Shown one piece after another: positions 1 to 10,897 of a stretch of DNA of 64,000 bases. Location: positions 19,469,040 through 19,533,039 of the forward strand of contig NC_033621.1 in NCBI RefSeq assembly GCF_001540865.1. The letters are read 5' to 3'. The notes beneath the pieces were generated by a model. The model was not told the DNA's origin and ran no database searches. It saw nothing but the letters and a program-made list of their open reading frames with translations. Source of the stretch: Ananas comosus. Lineage: Eukaryota > Streptophyta > Magnoliopsida > Poales > Bromeliaceae. Every line of letters begins with the position of its first letter. The stretch's first letter is position 1. The translations under genes were made by a program, and so were the position numbers.

Positions 1-1233
1 CTCAAATTGAAGACGGGGAACACCTCCACGTTTACTTCTTCGTAATGATGGACTTTGTGAGCCATGGTCAATCGGCACACTCCCACTGACCATAGGATCA
101 CTCCCACTATTTTGGGCTATATCATCATGTGGCCTCAGTGCCTCATTCTCGCCTAACAATGGTACATTCCCATTAGGTTCTTGCAACTCGTATAGTGCAA
201 GATCCTTTTTAATCTCACTAATGTCTGAAAAATTACTCTCAAGAAAATCCACATCGCGCGACTCTATCTCAGTCATTCCTCCATTAGAATTCTTGCAATA
301 CATCACATAGCCTTTCGAGCAATTAGAATATCTAATAAAAATTTGTTTATTTGCTTTAGGGCCTAACTTTTCATATTTATGAGAAGTATTATGCACATAT
401 CCTGCTGATCCCCATGGTCGTAAGCCTTCCAAATTAGGCTTTATACTATGCCATAGTTCATAGGGAGTTGAAGGAACTGACTTAGAGGGCACTCGGTTAA
501 GTATGTAGGCAGCAGTCAACAACGCATCACCCCAAAAACTAATTGGGAGGTTGGCTTGCGCCATCATAGACCTAACCATTTCCAAAAGTGTCCTATTCCT
601 CCTCTCTGCAATACCATTTTGTTGCGTAGTACCAGGGATAGTTAACTGTCTGCGTATTCCCTTTTCCTCACATAGTTTCTTGAACTGGTCTGATAAATAC
701 TCTCGTCCTCTATCAGTACGTAGAACTTTTAGAGTTCTTTCTGTTTGGTTCTCAACCTCCACTAAGAAGCGTTTGAAATAATCCAAAGCTTCTGAACGGT
801 GAGACAACAGATATACCGAACTATAACGGGAGTAGTCATCAATGAAAGTGAGGAAATAGTACGCGCTATGACGTGCTCTCACATTCATAGGTCCGTATAT
901 GTCTGAATGAACTAGCTCCAATGGATGAGTTGCTCTACGTGCCTTACCAAAAGGCTTTCTGCAAGCTTTTCCTGCTAAACATGATTCATAAGGAGGTAGG
1001 CTAAGCTTAGCGAGTGACCCCAATAGGCCTTGTCTAGCTAGTCGAGCCATTCTTTCTTGTCCAATGTGACCCAATCTCGCATGCCATTTGATAAAATCAG
1101 ATACAATATCAGAAGAAACTAATAAAGCAGAATTATTGTTATGATTAATAAAATCCAAGTCCAAATCTAAGACAAAGAAATTATTTTTTAAACAACCATT
1201 ACCATAAAAGTCCTTGCCCAAATAAATAGCTAA
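1..1233 (-). pseudogene. Copia-1 integrase region of pol (partial)
   Basis: A single open frame reads leftward from just after a TAG at 1236-1234 to base 1 and leaves the window. It starts with the end of the protease/pre-integrase domain, including the [13 protein letters not shown] motif, and continues into the retroviral-type integrase core (rve). The three catalytic acidic positions are visible: Asp in the HSD motif near 903, Asp in TDRGREY near 710, and Glu in NGIAER near 605. A linker with RRSKR follows toward base 1, as in copia proteins ahead of reverse transcriptase. In the intact element this enzyme inserts the cDNA into host DNA. It is the least damaged part of this copy, but it is cut from its gag by upstream stops, so it is annotated as a pseudogene fragment. 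Confidence 0.9.
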
Positions 1234-2419
1234 CTAAGTATCCATAAATTGAAAATAAAAACCTAATCTAAGTAACGCTAAAACTGACAGTAGATTACAT
1301 CGGATGTTCGGTGCATACAGCACATCATGTAATATCAAATAATGACCATTGCGCAATCTAAGTTGGTATGCGCCAATTCCAAGGACTTTTTCCTCAGTGT
1401 CGTTTCCCATTATGACATAATGGCTGCTAGCAGACACCCGACGATAATCCACATATTCTGCTCGATCTCTCGTTGCATGCTTCGTTGCTCCTGTGTCTAC
1501 AATCCAATCAGAGAGATGTGAGCAACAAAAACGTACGAGCATACATAAATAAGAGAGTCAGGATTAGGATTTACCTTCTTCGGCTCAGTGCAATCACGAG
1601 CGAAGTGTCCTATGTTTCACAGTTATAGTATTTCACTTTATTTAAATTTTTCTTTCCGCGCCTGCCTTTGCGGCGCTTCTCAATTCCGCCATCATTCGGC
1701 GCGTGGTTTCCAGTCTTTGCATATTTATTTTCTCTATTTCGGCGCTTGTGCTTAGGCCACTTGCCTCTGCGTTGTCCACCGTGGGCAACGAGTGCATTGG
1801 CACGGTTCGCCTCTCTGCGCCCCGCTTCCAACTCAAGATGTCGAGCTATATCATTGAAGGTCTTGATACTTTCATTATGAGTCAGCACAATCTTGATTTG
1901 ATCCTAAAATGAATCTGGTAAGGACCTTATAACTGATTGAACCTGTTGTTTATCAGTGAGCTCGCAACCGGCTGCTTTAAGTTCTCTTATCATAGCAGAC
2001 ATCACCCTTAAGTGCTCTGCCATAGAATGCTTCGGGTCCAACAAGTATTGATTGAATTTGAGATTCAAGGCACGAAGTCTTGTGGTCGACGTGCCCCCAT
2101 ATTTCACTTTGAGCTGCTCTCACATATTTTTAGCAGTCTCATAATTCTCAAATTCTTTGATCAAATCACCGTGCATACAGCTCAACATGGTATATCGTGC
2201 ACTTCGATCTTTCTCAAGCCACTCGTTATAGGCTTGTAAATCGCGACGGTGCTGAGCCGTCGTGCCTTCTTCAGGCTGAACTATACTGTTGGTTAAATGG
2301 CTAAATATCCCTTTCTCACTAAGGAGATATTGAATTTTTCTATGCCACATGTTATAATTTGCTCCATCAAGCCTATTTTGATTTAACGAATCCGCGATGG
2401 AAAAATTTTTGAAAGCCAT
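1234..2419 (-). pseudogene. Copia-1 gag and protease, broken
   Basis: Gag starts at the ATG at 2419 (MAFKNFSIAD...) and matches the UBN2-type copia gag. It is interrupted by TGA at 2122-2120 and by a TAG before 1904; both sit where related proteins have Trp (KNM-stop-EQL and DSF-stop-DQI). The zinc knuckle near 1590-1625 survives only with a frameshift: a Cys-containing start lies in one frame and GHFARDC in another. The protease motif DTGA is seen near 1495 in the segment 1542-1234, which ends at a further TAG (FMDT-stop-LAIYLG). Gag would form the capsid and the aspartic protease would mature the polyprotein; neither can be made from this copy. Confidence 0.88.
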
Positions 2420-2912
2420 ATATCACTACAATAATGCACATAATTTTAAATTAAGCACAAATATCCATAATCTTATTCTCAATTCAATTTGATAATATAA
2501 TTTCTCACTGCATCTTCAAATCGAAAATTTTGCCTTTGAAAAGATTAATAATCATCTCATCCAATGCAAATAAAAAATAAAAAATAATATATCAAATTAA
2601 TTAAGAATAAATCCACATCTCAAAGTAAATGATGAACATTATGCAATTTAATCAAAATAACACATTGCAACTTAAAAAATCACATGTATCATAGACAATG
2701 TATTAAGAATTAGATTGCATAAATTTTAAAAAACAAACATAGGTTGAGGTGCTTCGACGAAGCAGGTGTAGAGGTAAGGTTGAGGGTTCAAATCCTAATG
2801 CCAAAATTTTTTCACTCTTTTTTATTTTATATTGAACCATTGAGCCCTTGAGTTGGGCTTAGGCTTACGCTGGCCTTACAAGCATGCTTGGGCCCAATTC
2901 AGCCGGGCCTCG

Positions 2913-3100
2913 CAAGTCCAGCGAGCGGCTTCGCAAGGCCGCCGGCCTTGCGCATGCGGGCCCCCGCAGGCCCTGCACGGGCAGGCCCTGCAAGACTAGC
3001 GCGGGTGGCTCCGCCAGGCCGCAGGCCCCGCGCGCGCGGGCCCCCGTAAGCCCGTCACAGGAAGGCCTCTCAAGTCCAGAGTGGGCAGCATGCGGTTTGC
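2913..3100. repeat. GC-rich imperfect tandem repeat in Copia-1 leader
   Basis: Three units begin with CAAGTCCAG or CAAGACTAG at 2913, 2991 and 3071, a period of about 78-80 bp. Units are rich in GGCC and CCCCGC words and stand out sharply from the AT-rich flanks. The third unit is partial. A 94-codon open frame across it is compositional and has no recognisable domain. Confidence 0.75.
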
Positions 3101-3130
3101 CTCAACCGATTCATTTTATTTTTAACAATC

Positions 3131-3200
3131 TAAAAATATATTTGATGTTAAAAAAAAAACGAATCTAAAAATATATTTGATGTTAAAAAAAAAACGAATC
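3131..3200. repeat. Perfect 35-bp tandem duplication
   Basis: The 35-bp unit at 3131-3165 is repeated exactly at 3166-3200, next to the Copia-1 primer binding site. Exact identity suggests a recent slippage event in the leader. Confidence 0.95.
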
Positions 3201-3224
3201 ATCGAGCGAAAACAAAAACTACAT

Positions 3225-3237
3225 GGCTCTGATACCA
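3225..3237 (-). other. Copia-1 primer binding site (tRNA-iMet)
   Basis: On the minus strand TGGTATCAGAGCC lies one base inside the LTR edge. This is the usual complement of the 3' end of plant initiator-methionine tRNA and primes minus-strand cDNA synthesis. It fixes the element's orientation. Confidence 0.93.
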
Positions 3238-3238
3238 C

Positions 3239-3982
3239 TGTTGGATTAAATTAATTAAATACCCAAAAATCAATCGTCGCAAAAATCACATAGATTTTTA
3301 CATACCTCTTTATGGTGCGGAATTAATGTTGTGATTATCAGGATCTGATCTCGTCTTGTTTTACAAACTCGTTGATCTGCTAACGCCCTGTCTCAATTTA
3401 TTGCACGTTGTTCTTACTCGTTGCAATTCGGCTACTAGAGTCGATTGCCGCACACCGCCCAAATCCCTAGGGTTTCAGATGGTGCCATAGAGCGAACCCA
3501 AGAGAGAATTTTTTGTGGAGAGATGATTCCCTTTTTTTTTTTGTTGTCTTTCTTATGTCGTATATGGTCAATACCTTATATATTTATAGGCCATAAGGAA
3601 GATATTAATCATAATCATATTCTAACAAAATCTCAAAGATAGAGATTTAAACAGATTAGGATTTATCTGTTAGACATATTCTTTATCCCAAGTGGACTAG
3701 GAATATAACAGATAATTATAAATATTTATTTCTTATCCCATATGGATTAGAAATATTTTAGATAAGTCCCAATATAGACGAATCCTAACATACACGACAG
3801 GCCACTTCTCTATTTTCGTGGGCCCACTACAAGCCGATCCTAACCGCTCAAAACCGCTTGCGGTTATGCTGTTATTCTTTTTTACTCTCAGTGCACAAAA
3901 TGCCATTTAATCCTGACTTTTAAGACTCCCGGTTAAATCGTGCACCAATTTGCCACGTGGCGTTTTATTATTGGCCCTAACA
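3239..3982 (-). repeat. Copia-1 5' LTR
   Basis: About 744 bp, bounded by TGTTGG at 3239 and CCTAACA at 3982, giving TG...CA ends. It directly adjoins the primer binding site. On the minus strand it starts TGTTAGGGCCAATAATAAAA. The partner LTR is outside the window, so the target duplication cannot be checked. Confidence 0.85.
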
Positions 3983-5570
3983 TATATATTTGCAAGCATA
4001 GAATTATCACCTAAGCTTCATAGGAATACACCATTATAGGAAGCCGTATGAAATTAATCCTATTTTTAATTTACTTCAAGCATCGCTAAGCATTGTTATA
4101 ATATAATTCTGATTATTTTCAACGATGAGAAACTAAAAGTATGACAAATGTAGAAGTTCGAATACTGAAGTATTAGAAGTACGTAGAGCAAGTTACAGGA
4201 TAGGGATTAATAGAGGGACCATCCTTTCAATTTACCCTTCAGATTATTGCCCCTCAGATTTTTACGATTCTTAGTGGACTACAGAGATCCAACCAAAATC
4301 AGAGTAATAGATTCGAAATTTTATCAATTTTCGTTCTCTAATGTTTAACTTCTTGTTTACTATTTTCAATTTTATTTTCTTTTTTAAGAAGAACTATTAT
4401 TCAGTTTTTTCGCTGCCTTCTTAATTATCTCTCTCTTTCACGGTTTTTTTTTTTTTTTTTTTTTTTTTTNTTCTTTTCCTTATCCTTTACTTTTCTTATA
4501 TTAGGCGCCATAGATTTCATACATATAAATATCTTTTGAGCTGGAGTTTGACGGATTCAGCAGTAGAAACATTCTAATGTGGTTCGAGATTGGAAACTGA
4601 AATTAGAGAGAGATATATATGGGTGATTATTTTTGTCAATAGATAGTCTTTCATGATTTTTTTAAAATTATGAGCTTCATTTACGTGCTAGTTAATATTT
4701 TAGATTTAGAGGCCAACTAACATATCCTTTCCCTCTTTTTCCCACAGGTTGGACGAATGTTATCCTTATTTTCCTATTTTATCTAATTTTGGAAATACTT
4801 AAGTTTTTTTTTTTTTTCCCTTTGCGGTGGAGTGTGATTATGTTATTCTAAAAGTACTATACTATACGAAAATGCAATCAAGTTCTATTTTAAAATAAAA
4901 TGTCTAAGGACTTTAAACTCAAAAAGAGGGAGAGAGATAGAAGAGCCGTGATGTAAAAGTGCCATTGCTCACACGTAGCCAATGTTTCTATCCCCCACGC
5001 TTACTCAATTGTGCCCTTATTAATTAACTAGGTCTGTTTCTTAATCAACCTTCTAAACGACCATCTTTTGTTCCTTATATTGGCATAAATAGACTGGCAT
5101 TCTATCCAATTGTAATTTCTCTAATTTGGTCTTGGTCTATCAAAAACAATAATAACAGATTATTAAAATTAAGGAATGTCGCTATTGCTCAGTTAATTAA
5201 TTGCATCGCCAACTCTATTAGATCGAACCAAAGGAAAAAAAGAAAAAAAAAAGAAGAAAGAAAAGTAAATTAACAAATAATTAAGAATGTTAACTCGATC
5301 GATCAAATGATGCACATGGCCATTGGTTCCACTGAGATTTACATCATGAGAACCAAAGAAGAATGAGTTAAATAATTACAAATTGAATCAACAAATATGT
5401 TAGCCACTAATCGATCACCATGCAAAAATTTTGTAGGGACCATTTCCACGGCGAGATTGTCTAATCTGGCATTCACCATGTACAACGCTCTAATCTTAAT
5501 AAACGGCAGATGCGACGATCTCACTGTAATCAGGATACTCTCCACAAAATTTTTGTTTCATGCAGCTCGA
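3983..5570. other. AT-rich intergenic DNA
   Basis: No gene or clear element was seen between Copia-1 and the 3' end of the DMP gene. It holds a poly(T) tract with a single N at 4470, another T-run near 4806, and purine-rich A/G sequence near 5233-5270. Small open frames near 5339-5582 look random. Confidence 0.6.
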
Positions 5571-5624
5571 TCTGTTAAATAAAACAACAACTGTATATAC
5601 AGGAGAGGGAGAGAGAAAGAAACC

Positions 5625-6748
5625 CTAATTCTGTGAACTTAGTGATCCAGGGCTCACAGGATGGCCAACTCCGTGCCTTCTTGTAGGAAACACCATAAAG
5701 AGCAAGCTGCAGATGACTCCGACCCCCAGGGGGAGTATGTCCAGCACCTCCTGCGTCTCCCTCTCCGGCTGCGGGTAGAAGCAGCCCACCACGTTCTTGT
5801 CGCGCAGGGCCACGCACACGAACACCGCCGCTGACAGCGCCGCATGGACAAAGTCGATCGCGCGGAGCTTGTACTTGCACATGTCGGGGATCTGGTCGGC
5901 TGCAGTGATGGCGGAAGGATCGAAGAGCCACATACCTGTTGAATATCGTAACACGTAATTAATGACACCGTTTAAATTTTTTGAAACAAATAGTTATTTT
6001 ATATGATATCAGAGCAGGAGATATATATCATGGCATTTAAATTCTAGTATGTCTTCGATAAAATTTGATGATAGAAATTAGGAAGTAAAAAAAAAAAAAG
6101 GAGAGAGAGAATGTGAGAGAAATGTTTGAATAAAACAGAGAAAACAAAATAACGCAAGATTTTTCTTTCTCCTTTTACATTCAGAGAACAAAAAATTAAG
6201 AAAATTATTATTGTCACTATTTTCTTTTCTCCTGCTCTATGTTATTCTCCTTATCCAGATAGAGACTTGCAAGAAAAAAAAAAAGAAAAAAAAAAACCAT
6301 GTGGAGTGGCAAGGCCATAAAAGAGGCGGCCATCGGGTGAGCGGAAGCTGTCGGTGAAGCAGGCGAGGATGCAGGAGAAGGCCAGGAGGGCGAGGAGGGC
6401 CTGCGTCATGCTGCGGGTGGCGGTGTCGCACACACCGTTGTGCGTGAATACCGGGGTGAGGAGTTGGAAGGCGAGGAGGGTGCCCGACGGGAGGAGCTTC
6501 GCCAGGGTCGCCGTGTTCGTCAGTGCCTGCGACAGCAGCGCCTGCTGGGGGAGCGTCGGGGGAGCTTCTCGGGTTAGTGTAGTAGGAAATGACAAGTCCT
6601 TCTCTATGAGATCTCTCTTATTCATCTCCTTAATATTCTCCTCTATCACTTCTTGTGATTCTTCTTGTACTGTTGGAGGTGGTTGTGAAGGTGTTAAGGG
6701 TGGGTCTTCTTTGGTGGTTCTTTTGGACCTCCTTCTTGTGTAGTACAT
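5625..6748 (-). CDS. DMP/DUF679 membrane protein, two exons
   Basis: Minus-strand gene, exon 1 6748-6298 and exon 2 5935-5625, giving 253 residues. The intron 6297-5936 (362 bp) has GT...AG ends and splits a Gly codon; joining restores the family motif GLATPHG-MWLFD. The N-terminal ~75 residues are polar and variable. The DUF679 core follows with LPSGTLLAFQLLTPVF (about 86-101), NGVCD, a second hydrophobic helix (about 116-132), DKNVVGCFYP after the third helix (about 176-195), and ILPLGVGVICSLLFMVFPTRRHG (about 218-239). Four membrane helices are therefore expected, with both ends cytosolic as in the family. DMPs localise to endomembranes, tonoplast or plasma membrane and have roles in membrane remodelling, senescence and, for the DMP8/9/ZmDMP subgroup, gamete fusion. 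Which subgroup this belongs to is not settled. Most family members lack introns, so the intron deserves checking. Transposons flank the gene on both sides. Confidence 0.9.
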
Positions 6749-7129
6749 TTTTTTTTTTCTTTGTAGAAAGAGAGAGAGAAATGAGAAAGAAGGGACTTAA
6801 TTTAATTGAAGGGATTTGATGATATGTTTTGGAATGTGATGGAGGGGATGGGGAGTTTGTATATGAATATGCATGTGTTTCTTGATTTACTTGGCTTGTA
6901 AGTACAATACAGTTGATTACTTCTTTGGATTGGGTAGGGTTTAGGCTTAGTTAGTTTGATGCGTGTAGATAATGAACCTTTACTAAGTAGTTTTGTATTG
7001 TGGGCGTGGAAAGCCACGTGGACTTTGATCATGCAATTACTTTGCTTTAATTTGGTGCCAACATGGTTATTTGACATGTGGGAGTTGACCAAGTACATGC
7101 ATGTTAATTTTTATATATAATCAAGAGTT

Positions 7130-7368
7130 GGACTGGGCTACTATTAATAGCAAAATTCCATTGTTGCTACCAGTTTTTTAGCTTTTGGATCAACTTTTTT
7201 CATTATTTCTAACCATGGATTAAATACTATAACCCAGTGGGGACCACTCAATCCTAAGGGGACCACTCAACTCTAACCGACTAATATCATCCCGACTGTA
7301 CAATTTTCATCCAAGAGTTAAAAACTTGATAGCAAAAAGAGCGTTTTACTATTAATAGTATTCCAGCC
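7130..7368. mobile_element. MITE family D, copy 1
   Basis: A ~239-bp non-coding element. Its left end GACTGGGCTACTATTAATAG and the reverse complement of its right end GGCTGGAATACTATTAATAG are near-matching terminal inverted repeats. The interior (GGGGACCACTCAA, AAAACTTGATAGCAAAAA) matches copy 2 at 11940-12170. The target duplication is unclear. Confidence 0.7.
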
Positions 7369-7511
7369 TAATTCTATTTAATTACTAGATAAACTTAATT
7401 GCCATCAGTAGCTAGAGAAGGGAAAGTATTAAGTATATAAAGCATCTTTTGGGAATGTATCTCGGTTGCTTTTAGAAGTACGATGGCCTTTATACTTTCA
7501 TTACTATTTTG

Positions 7512-7673
7512 TTTTTTTTTTTTTTTGAGAGAGAAAGGTAGCATGCTACCCGCTTCGTTTATTTCATTTAGAAATAAACTTAGCTGGAAATGTGAATCAA
7601 TTAGGATTCGAACTTGCGTCTTGGGTACCAACCACCAACCCCTTTTGCCACTTGCGCTAGGGATGATCGGTTC
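7512..7673 (-). mobile_element. tRNA-derived SINE, copy 1
   Basis: Read on the minus strand, the head has a tRNA-like A box (TAGCGCAAGTGG) and B box (GTTCGAATCC) of an RNA polymerase III promoter. A conserved body (TTAGCTGG..., AATAAACGAAGCGGGTAGC) and an A-tail ending at 7512 follow. It is flanked by a 13-bp duplication, CATTACTATTTTG at 7499-7511 and CATTATTATTTTG at 7674-7686, with one mismatch. This is typical of LINE-driven retroposition. A second copy lies at 43935-44114. Confidence 0.88.
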
Positions 7674-7689
7674 CATTATTATTTTGTTG

Positions 7690-8089
7690 ATTCGAATCAA
7701 TAGTTACCATAGTTTTGATTGAGTTGGCGGTATTAGATATAAGTTTGAATCGTAGTTATTTGATTGTAATAAGAATTTGTGGTAGTATTAGTTTGATTTT
7801 AGTTATTTAAAACTTATTTTTTTGGCCCATAGGCTTCCTGGGCGGCCCAATATTATATGGGTTATGCCTGGGAGCCCATGCTTATTCTATTATATCTGAG
7901 TTTAGTCCCATATTGGAAATTCAAGATATATAGTAGTGGCTTATGTACTCCATCATCCCAAATTTATTTTCTTTAAAGGTAATGAGAGTAATACTTTTCA
8001 CAAAACACATGCGCGTCCGCACGAGACGGGCTGGGTGGCGTTCGATCTTTGCTACTCGTTTTGCTTTTTGGGGTTTTTAATTTTACCTG
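7690..8089. other. Intergenic DNA, no feature seen
   Basis: AT-rich with no recognisable gene, repeat or element. It ends at the left edge of the ~327-bp tandem repeat block. Confidence 0.5.
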
Positions 8090-9730
8090 AACTTTACCCT
8101 GGACCTAGCTGAGATTTAATCCAACGGGCACCCTGGACCAAGCTGAGATTTGTATCATAACAAGTGCGCACCTCGGTAAGGTCCAACAGAACCCGAATTA
8201 AGAGCCGTTGGACCCTTACCACCACAAATTGGCCTCTCGTGGAGGCACGCTCTTGACATGGCAAATGAGCGGGTTGGATAATTTGCAGGCAAGTCACTAT
8301 ACCCATGGGTCATATGGTATGAGTAAAATTTACCAATAAATAGTGACCCGCAGGTCACATGGGTACGAGTAAAATTTACCGATGAATTTTTGGGTAATCA
8401 ACATCTTTACCCATATCTGCCCACAGATGAGCATGTGGGTATGCGGGTTACTCGCAAGATTTTTTTTCTTTTATACCCTATATTTTTCAAATGCAAACTC
8501 CATACATAAAATTTTTAACAATACAACGTAACTTTTTGTTTAAAATATCACAACATATAATAAATAATATAAAATTTTAAAGCACGTAAATTATATAATA
8601 TAAAGATATTTTATTATCCCAAATTTTTATGATACAAAATTAATAAAGTTTTTATTATCATAAAGTCAATATTATAGAGATTATATATTTTTTAATTAAA
8701 AAATACATATGCGGGTACCCGTGGGTACTAGCTAGTTGCCCAAATTACCTACCCGTTTTATCCATAATTTTTCGGATAAGAAAAATAGTACCAATACCCG
8801 CAAATTTACGCATAATACACGGGTACTTGCGGGTATGGGTAGAGATTGCCGGGTTTAGCTGGCTCCTATATATATTGTAGGAAAGGGTGCAATTGGAGAT
8901 AAGTGATTCTTTTTCCTCTTTTTCTTTTGCACTGAGCTTTACCGACCTACTTCATATTTTGTTGAATCTCTGAAAGACCGACTGGTTTGTCTTGCACCAC
9001 CGTGGACCTATCTGAGATTTGGTCCAACGGGCTAACCAAGGGTGTCACCTTGGTAACCAAAGTGCTGCACCTCGGTAAGGTCCAATAGAACACGAGTTAA
9101 GAGCCGTTGGACCCTTACCACCACCTATCGGCCTCTCGTGGAGGCTGGCTTCTATATGTATTGTACGAAAGACTGCAATTGGAGATAAGACTAACTGAGA
9201 TTTACTAAGTGGCTCGTCTTCCTCTTTTTTTTTTCTTTTTTTTCTTTTTTTTTTTTTTGCATTGAGCATTACCAATCTTCTCCATACTTTGTCGAATCCT
9301 TAAAGACCGGTTGGTTCGAGTTGCAGCACTGTGGACTTATCTGATTTTGTCCAACGGGCTATCCAAGGGTCTCATCTTGATAACCTTAGTGCCGCACCTC
9401 AGTTTGGTCCAACAAAACCTGAGTTAAGAGCCGTTGGACCCTTACCACCAGCCATTGCCCTCTCGTGGAGGCTGGCTCCTACATGTATTGCAGGAAAGAG
9501 TGCAATTGGAGATAAGGTTAATTGAGATTTACTAAGTGGTTCTTCTTCCTCCCTTTTCTTTTACACTGAGCTTTACCGATCTTTTTCATACTTTGTTGAA
9601 TCTCTAAAAGAGATAAGGTTAACTGAGATTTACTAAGTGGTTCTTCTTCCTCTTTTTCTTTTGCACTGAACTTTACCGATCTTCTTCACACCTTGCTAAA
9701 TTCTCTAAAAAGACTGGTTAATTAGTTTGT
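8090..9730. repeat. Degenerate ~327-bp tandem repeat block
   Basis: At least three units share the string AGAGCCGTTGGACCCTTACC at 8201, 9100 and 9427. They also share GCACTGAGCTTTACCGA, CCTCTCGTGGAGGC and AATTGGAGATAAG words. Units two and three are 327 bp apart. Units one and two are 899 bp apart because about 600 bp of unrelated DNA (8247-8865) splits unit one. A fourth, partial unit at 9500-9720 has its own ~97-bp internal duplication. No coding potential is evident. It may be part of a larger element's non-coding DNA. Confidence 0.8.
8247..8865. mobile_element. Unclassified insertion within the tandem repeat
   Basis: The repeat text breaks after CTCTCGTGGAGGC at 8246 and resumes with TGGCTCCTATA near 8866, so this ~620-bp block is an insertion. 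Both ends are rich in GGGTA/TACCC words (GCGGGTTGGATAATTTGC, CGGGTATGGGTAGAGATTGC) and the middle is AT-rich. Only weak terminal similarity was seen and no coding region, so it is probably a non-autonomous DNA transposon. Confidence 0.55.
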
Positions 9731-10326
9731 GTTGCACCACCATGAAGATGTGCCAACATGGTGGACAGTGGTCGTTGTATCGTTAGGAGTGATTGTCGGG
9801 GCCTCGCACGTGAGGGGCAATCTCTCTTATAGGACAGTATATAGCGTGCGTCGACTCAAGGTCTCATCTAATCTTCCTTCTTTATAATATTAATTGCTAA
9901 TTCTTGCATGCGATTTTTTAAAATAGAAGTTTAATTGTTTCATTTAAAATTATTTAAAATGTAATTTTACTAAAAGAATAGAGAGAATTTTTCCAACAAT
10001 TTGGATGTCTATTTAAGTAAGGATTTAATTGTTTTGAGGTGGATCTATATATCTAATTAAGCTCGGCCATATTTAGCTCTTGGCCGTGGGTGTAATTTGA
10101 TGGATTTGATCAATAAAAGCATTTATAGTTTAGTTCTTCCTCCTCTAACACCTCTTCTTCATATTTTTCTATTTTAGTTTAGATTTTGGGTGACAACAAT
10201 CGGTATTAATGCGAATATTAGTTTTAACAATTATCGGAAAAAAAATCATCCTTCCACCATAGCTTACAATGAGAAATCTTAAAATTTGACTTTCAAAGAC
10301 TTCAAATAATCAAAATTAAATTTTAT
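9731..10326. other. Intergenic DNA, no feature seen
   Basis: No gene or bounded element found. The sequence is ordinary AT-rich plant intergenic DNA. Confidence 0.5.
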
Positions 10327-10335
10327 TATATAAAT

Positions 10336-10847
10336 GGGATAATTGCCAATATACCCCTTAAAACTTCAAAAATATCTCATTTATCCTTACTTTTTTCCTT
10401 TTCGATATACCTCTCATATGTTGCTCCGTTATTCTAAAATACCCCTACAGTTATCACCCGTTAAGTTAACTTAGGTTAAGCATAAGTGAAATATCTACCA
10501 AAGTTAAAAAAGATCAAAATATCTTTTTTGCCCTTCACTTAAGGGCAACTAAGAAATATTGGTGATGGTAAAATGATATATTCGAAAAGATTAAAAATCA
10601 AAATATTTTGTGCCCTTAATTTAAGAGCAAATAAGAAAAGTCGGTGATGGTAGTAGGATATATTGGAAAGGAAAAAATAGTAATTTTATAAAGATAATAG
10701 ATATTACTAACAGTTCATTAATAAAATTTTAGGAATATTTTTGAAATTAATAGGTTGAAACGTAAAAAAGTATTTTCAATATTAGCCTTCTAAGAGGGGT
10801 AAATCAGAAAATTGGAAACTTTTCAGGAGTATATAAGCAATTGCCCC
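10336..10847. mobile_element. MITE family B, copy 1 (Mutator-like)
   Basis: A 512-bp non-coding element starting GGGATAATTGCCAATATACC. Its right end reads GGGGCAATTGCTTATATACT on the other strand. The same 9-bp word TATATAAAT precedes it (10327-10335) and follows it (10848-10856). A 9-bp target duplication is the mark of Mutator-like transposition. A truncated relative lies at 14183-14618. Confidence 0.85.
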
Positions 10848-10897
10848 TATATAAATCGTCATTTTAAATATTTTATTATTAAAAAAAAAGAAGTATG

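Larger units (their letters stand above)
1..3982 (-). mobile_element. Copia-1: partial Ty1/copia LTR retrotransposon
   Basis: Ty1/copia order is seen on the minus strand: 5' LTR (3239-3982), primer binding site, long untranslated leader, gag, zinc knuckle, protease, pre-integrase and integrase, with reverse transcriptase and the 3' LTR beyond the left edge. The copy is inactive: gag and protease carry several stops and a frameshift, while the integrase part is open to the window edge. The ~800-bp leader between primer site and gag holds two tandem repeats. The lineage within copia was not assigned. Confidence 0.93.

Noticed and set aside
2884..3168. 94-codon plus-strand open frame
   Set aside because: It lies in the GC-rich tandem repeat of the Copia-1 leader, has Ala/Arg/Pro-rich low-complexity content and no domain.
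5575..5968. Alternative minus-strand frames of 104-118 codons over DMP exon 2
   Set aside because: They are shadows of the GC-rich DMP exon in other frames; only the frame ending at 5625 has DUF679 motifs.
7130..7380. Possible hairpin regulatory element upstream of the DMP gene
   Set aside because: The inverted ends and the second copy at 11940 show it to be a MITE.
7560..7673. tRNA gene candidate (GTTCGAATCC B box)
   Set aside because: No complete cloverleaf; A-tail, flanking duplication and a second copy show a SINE.
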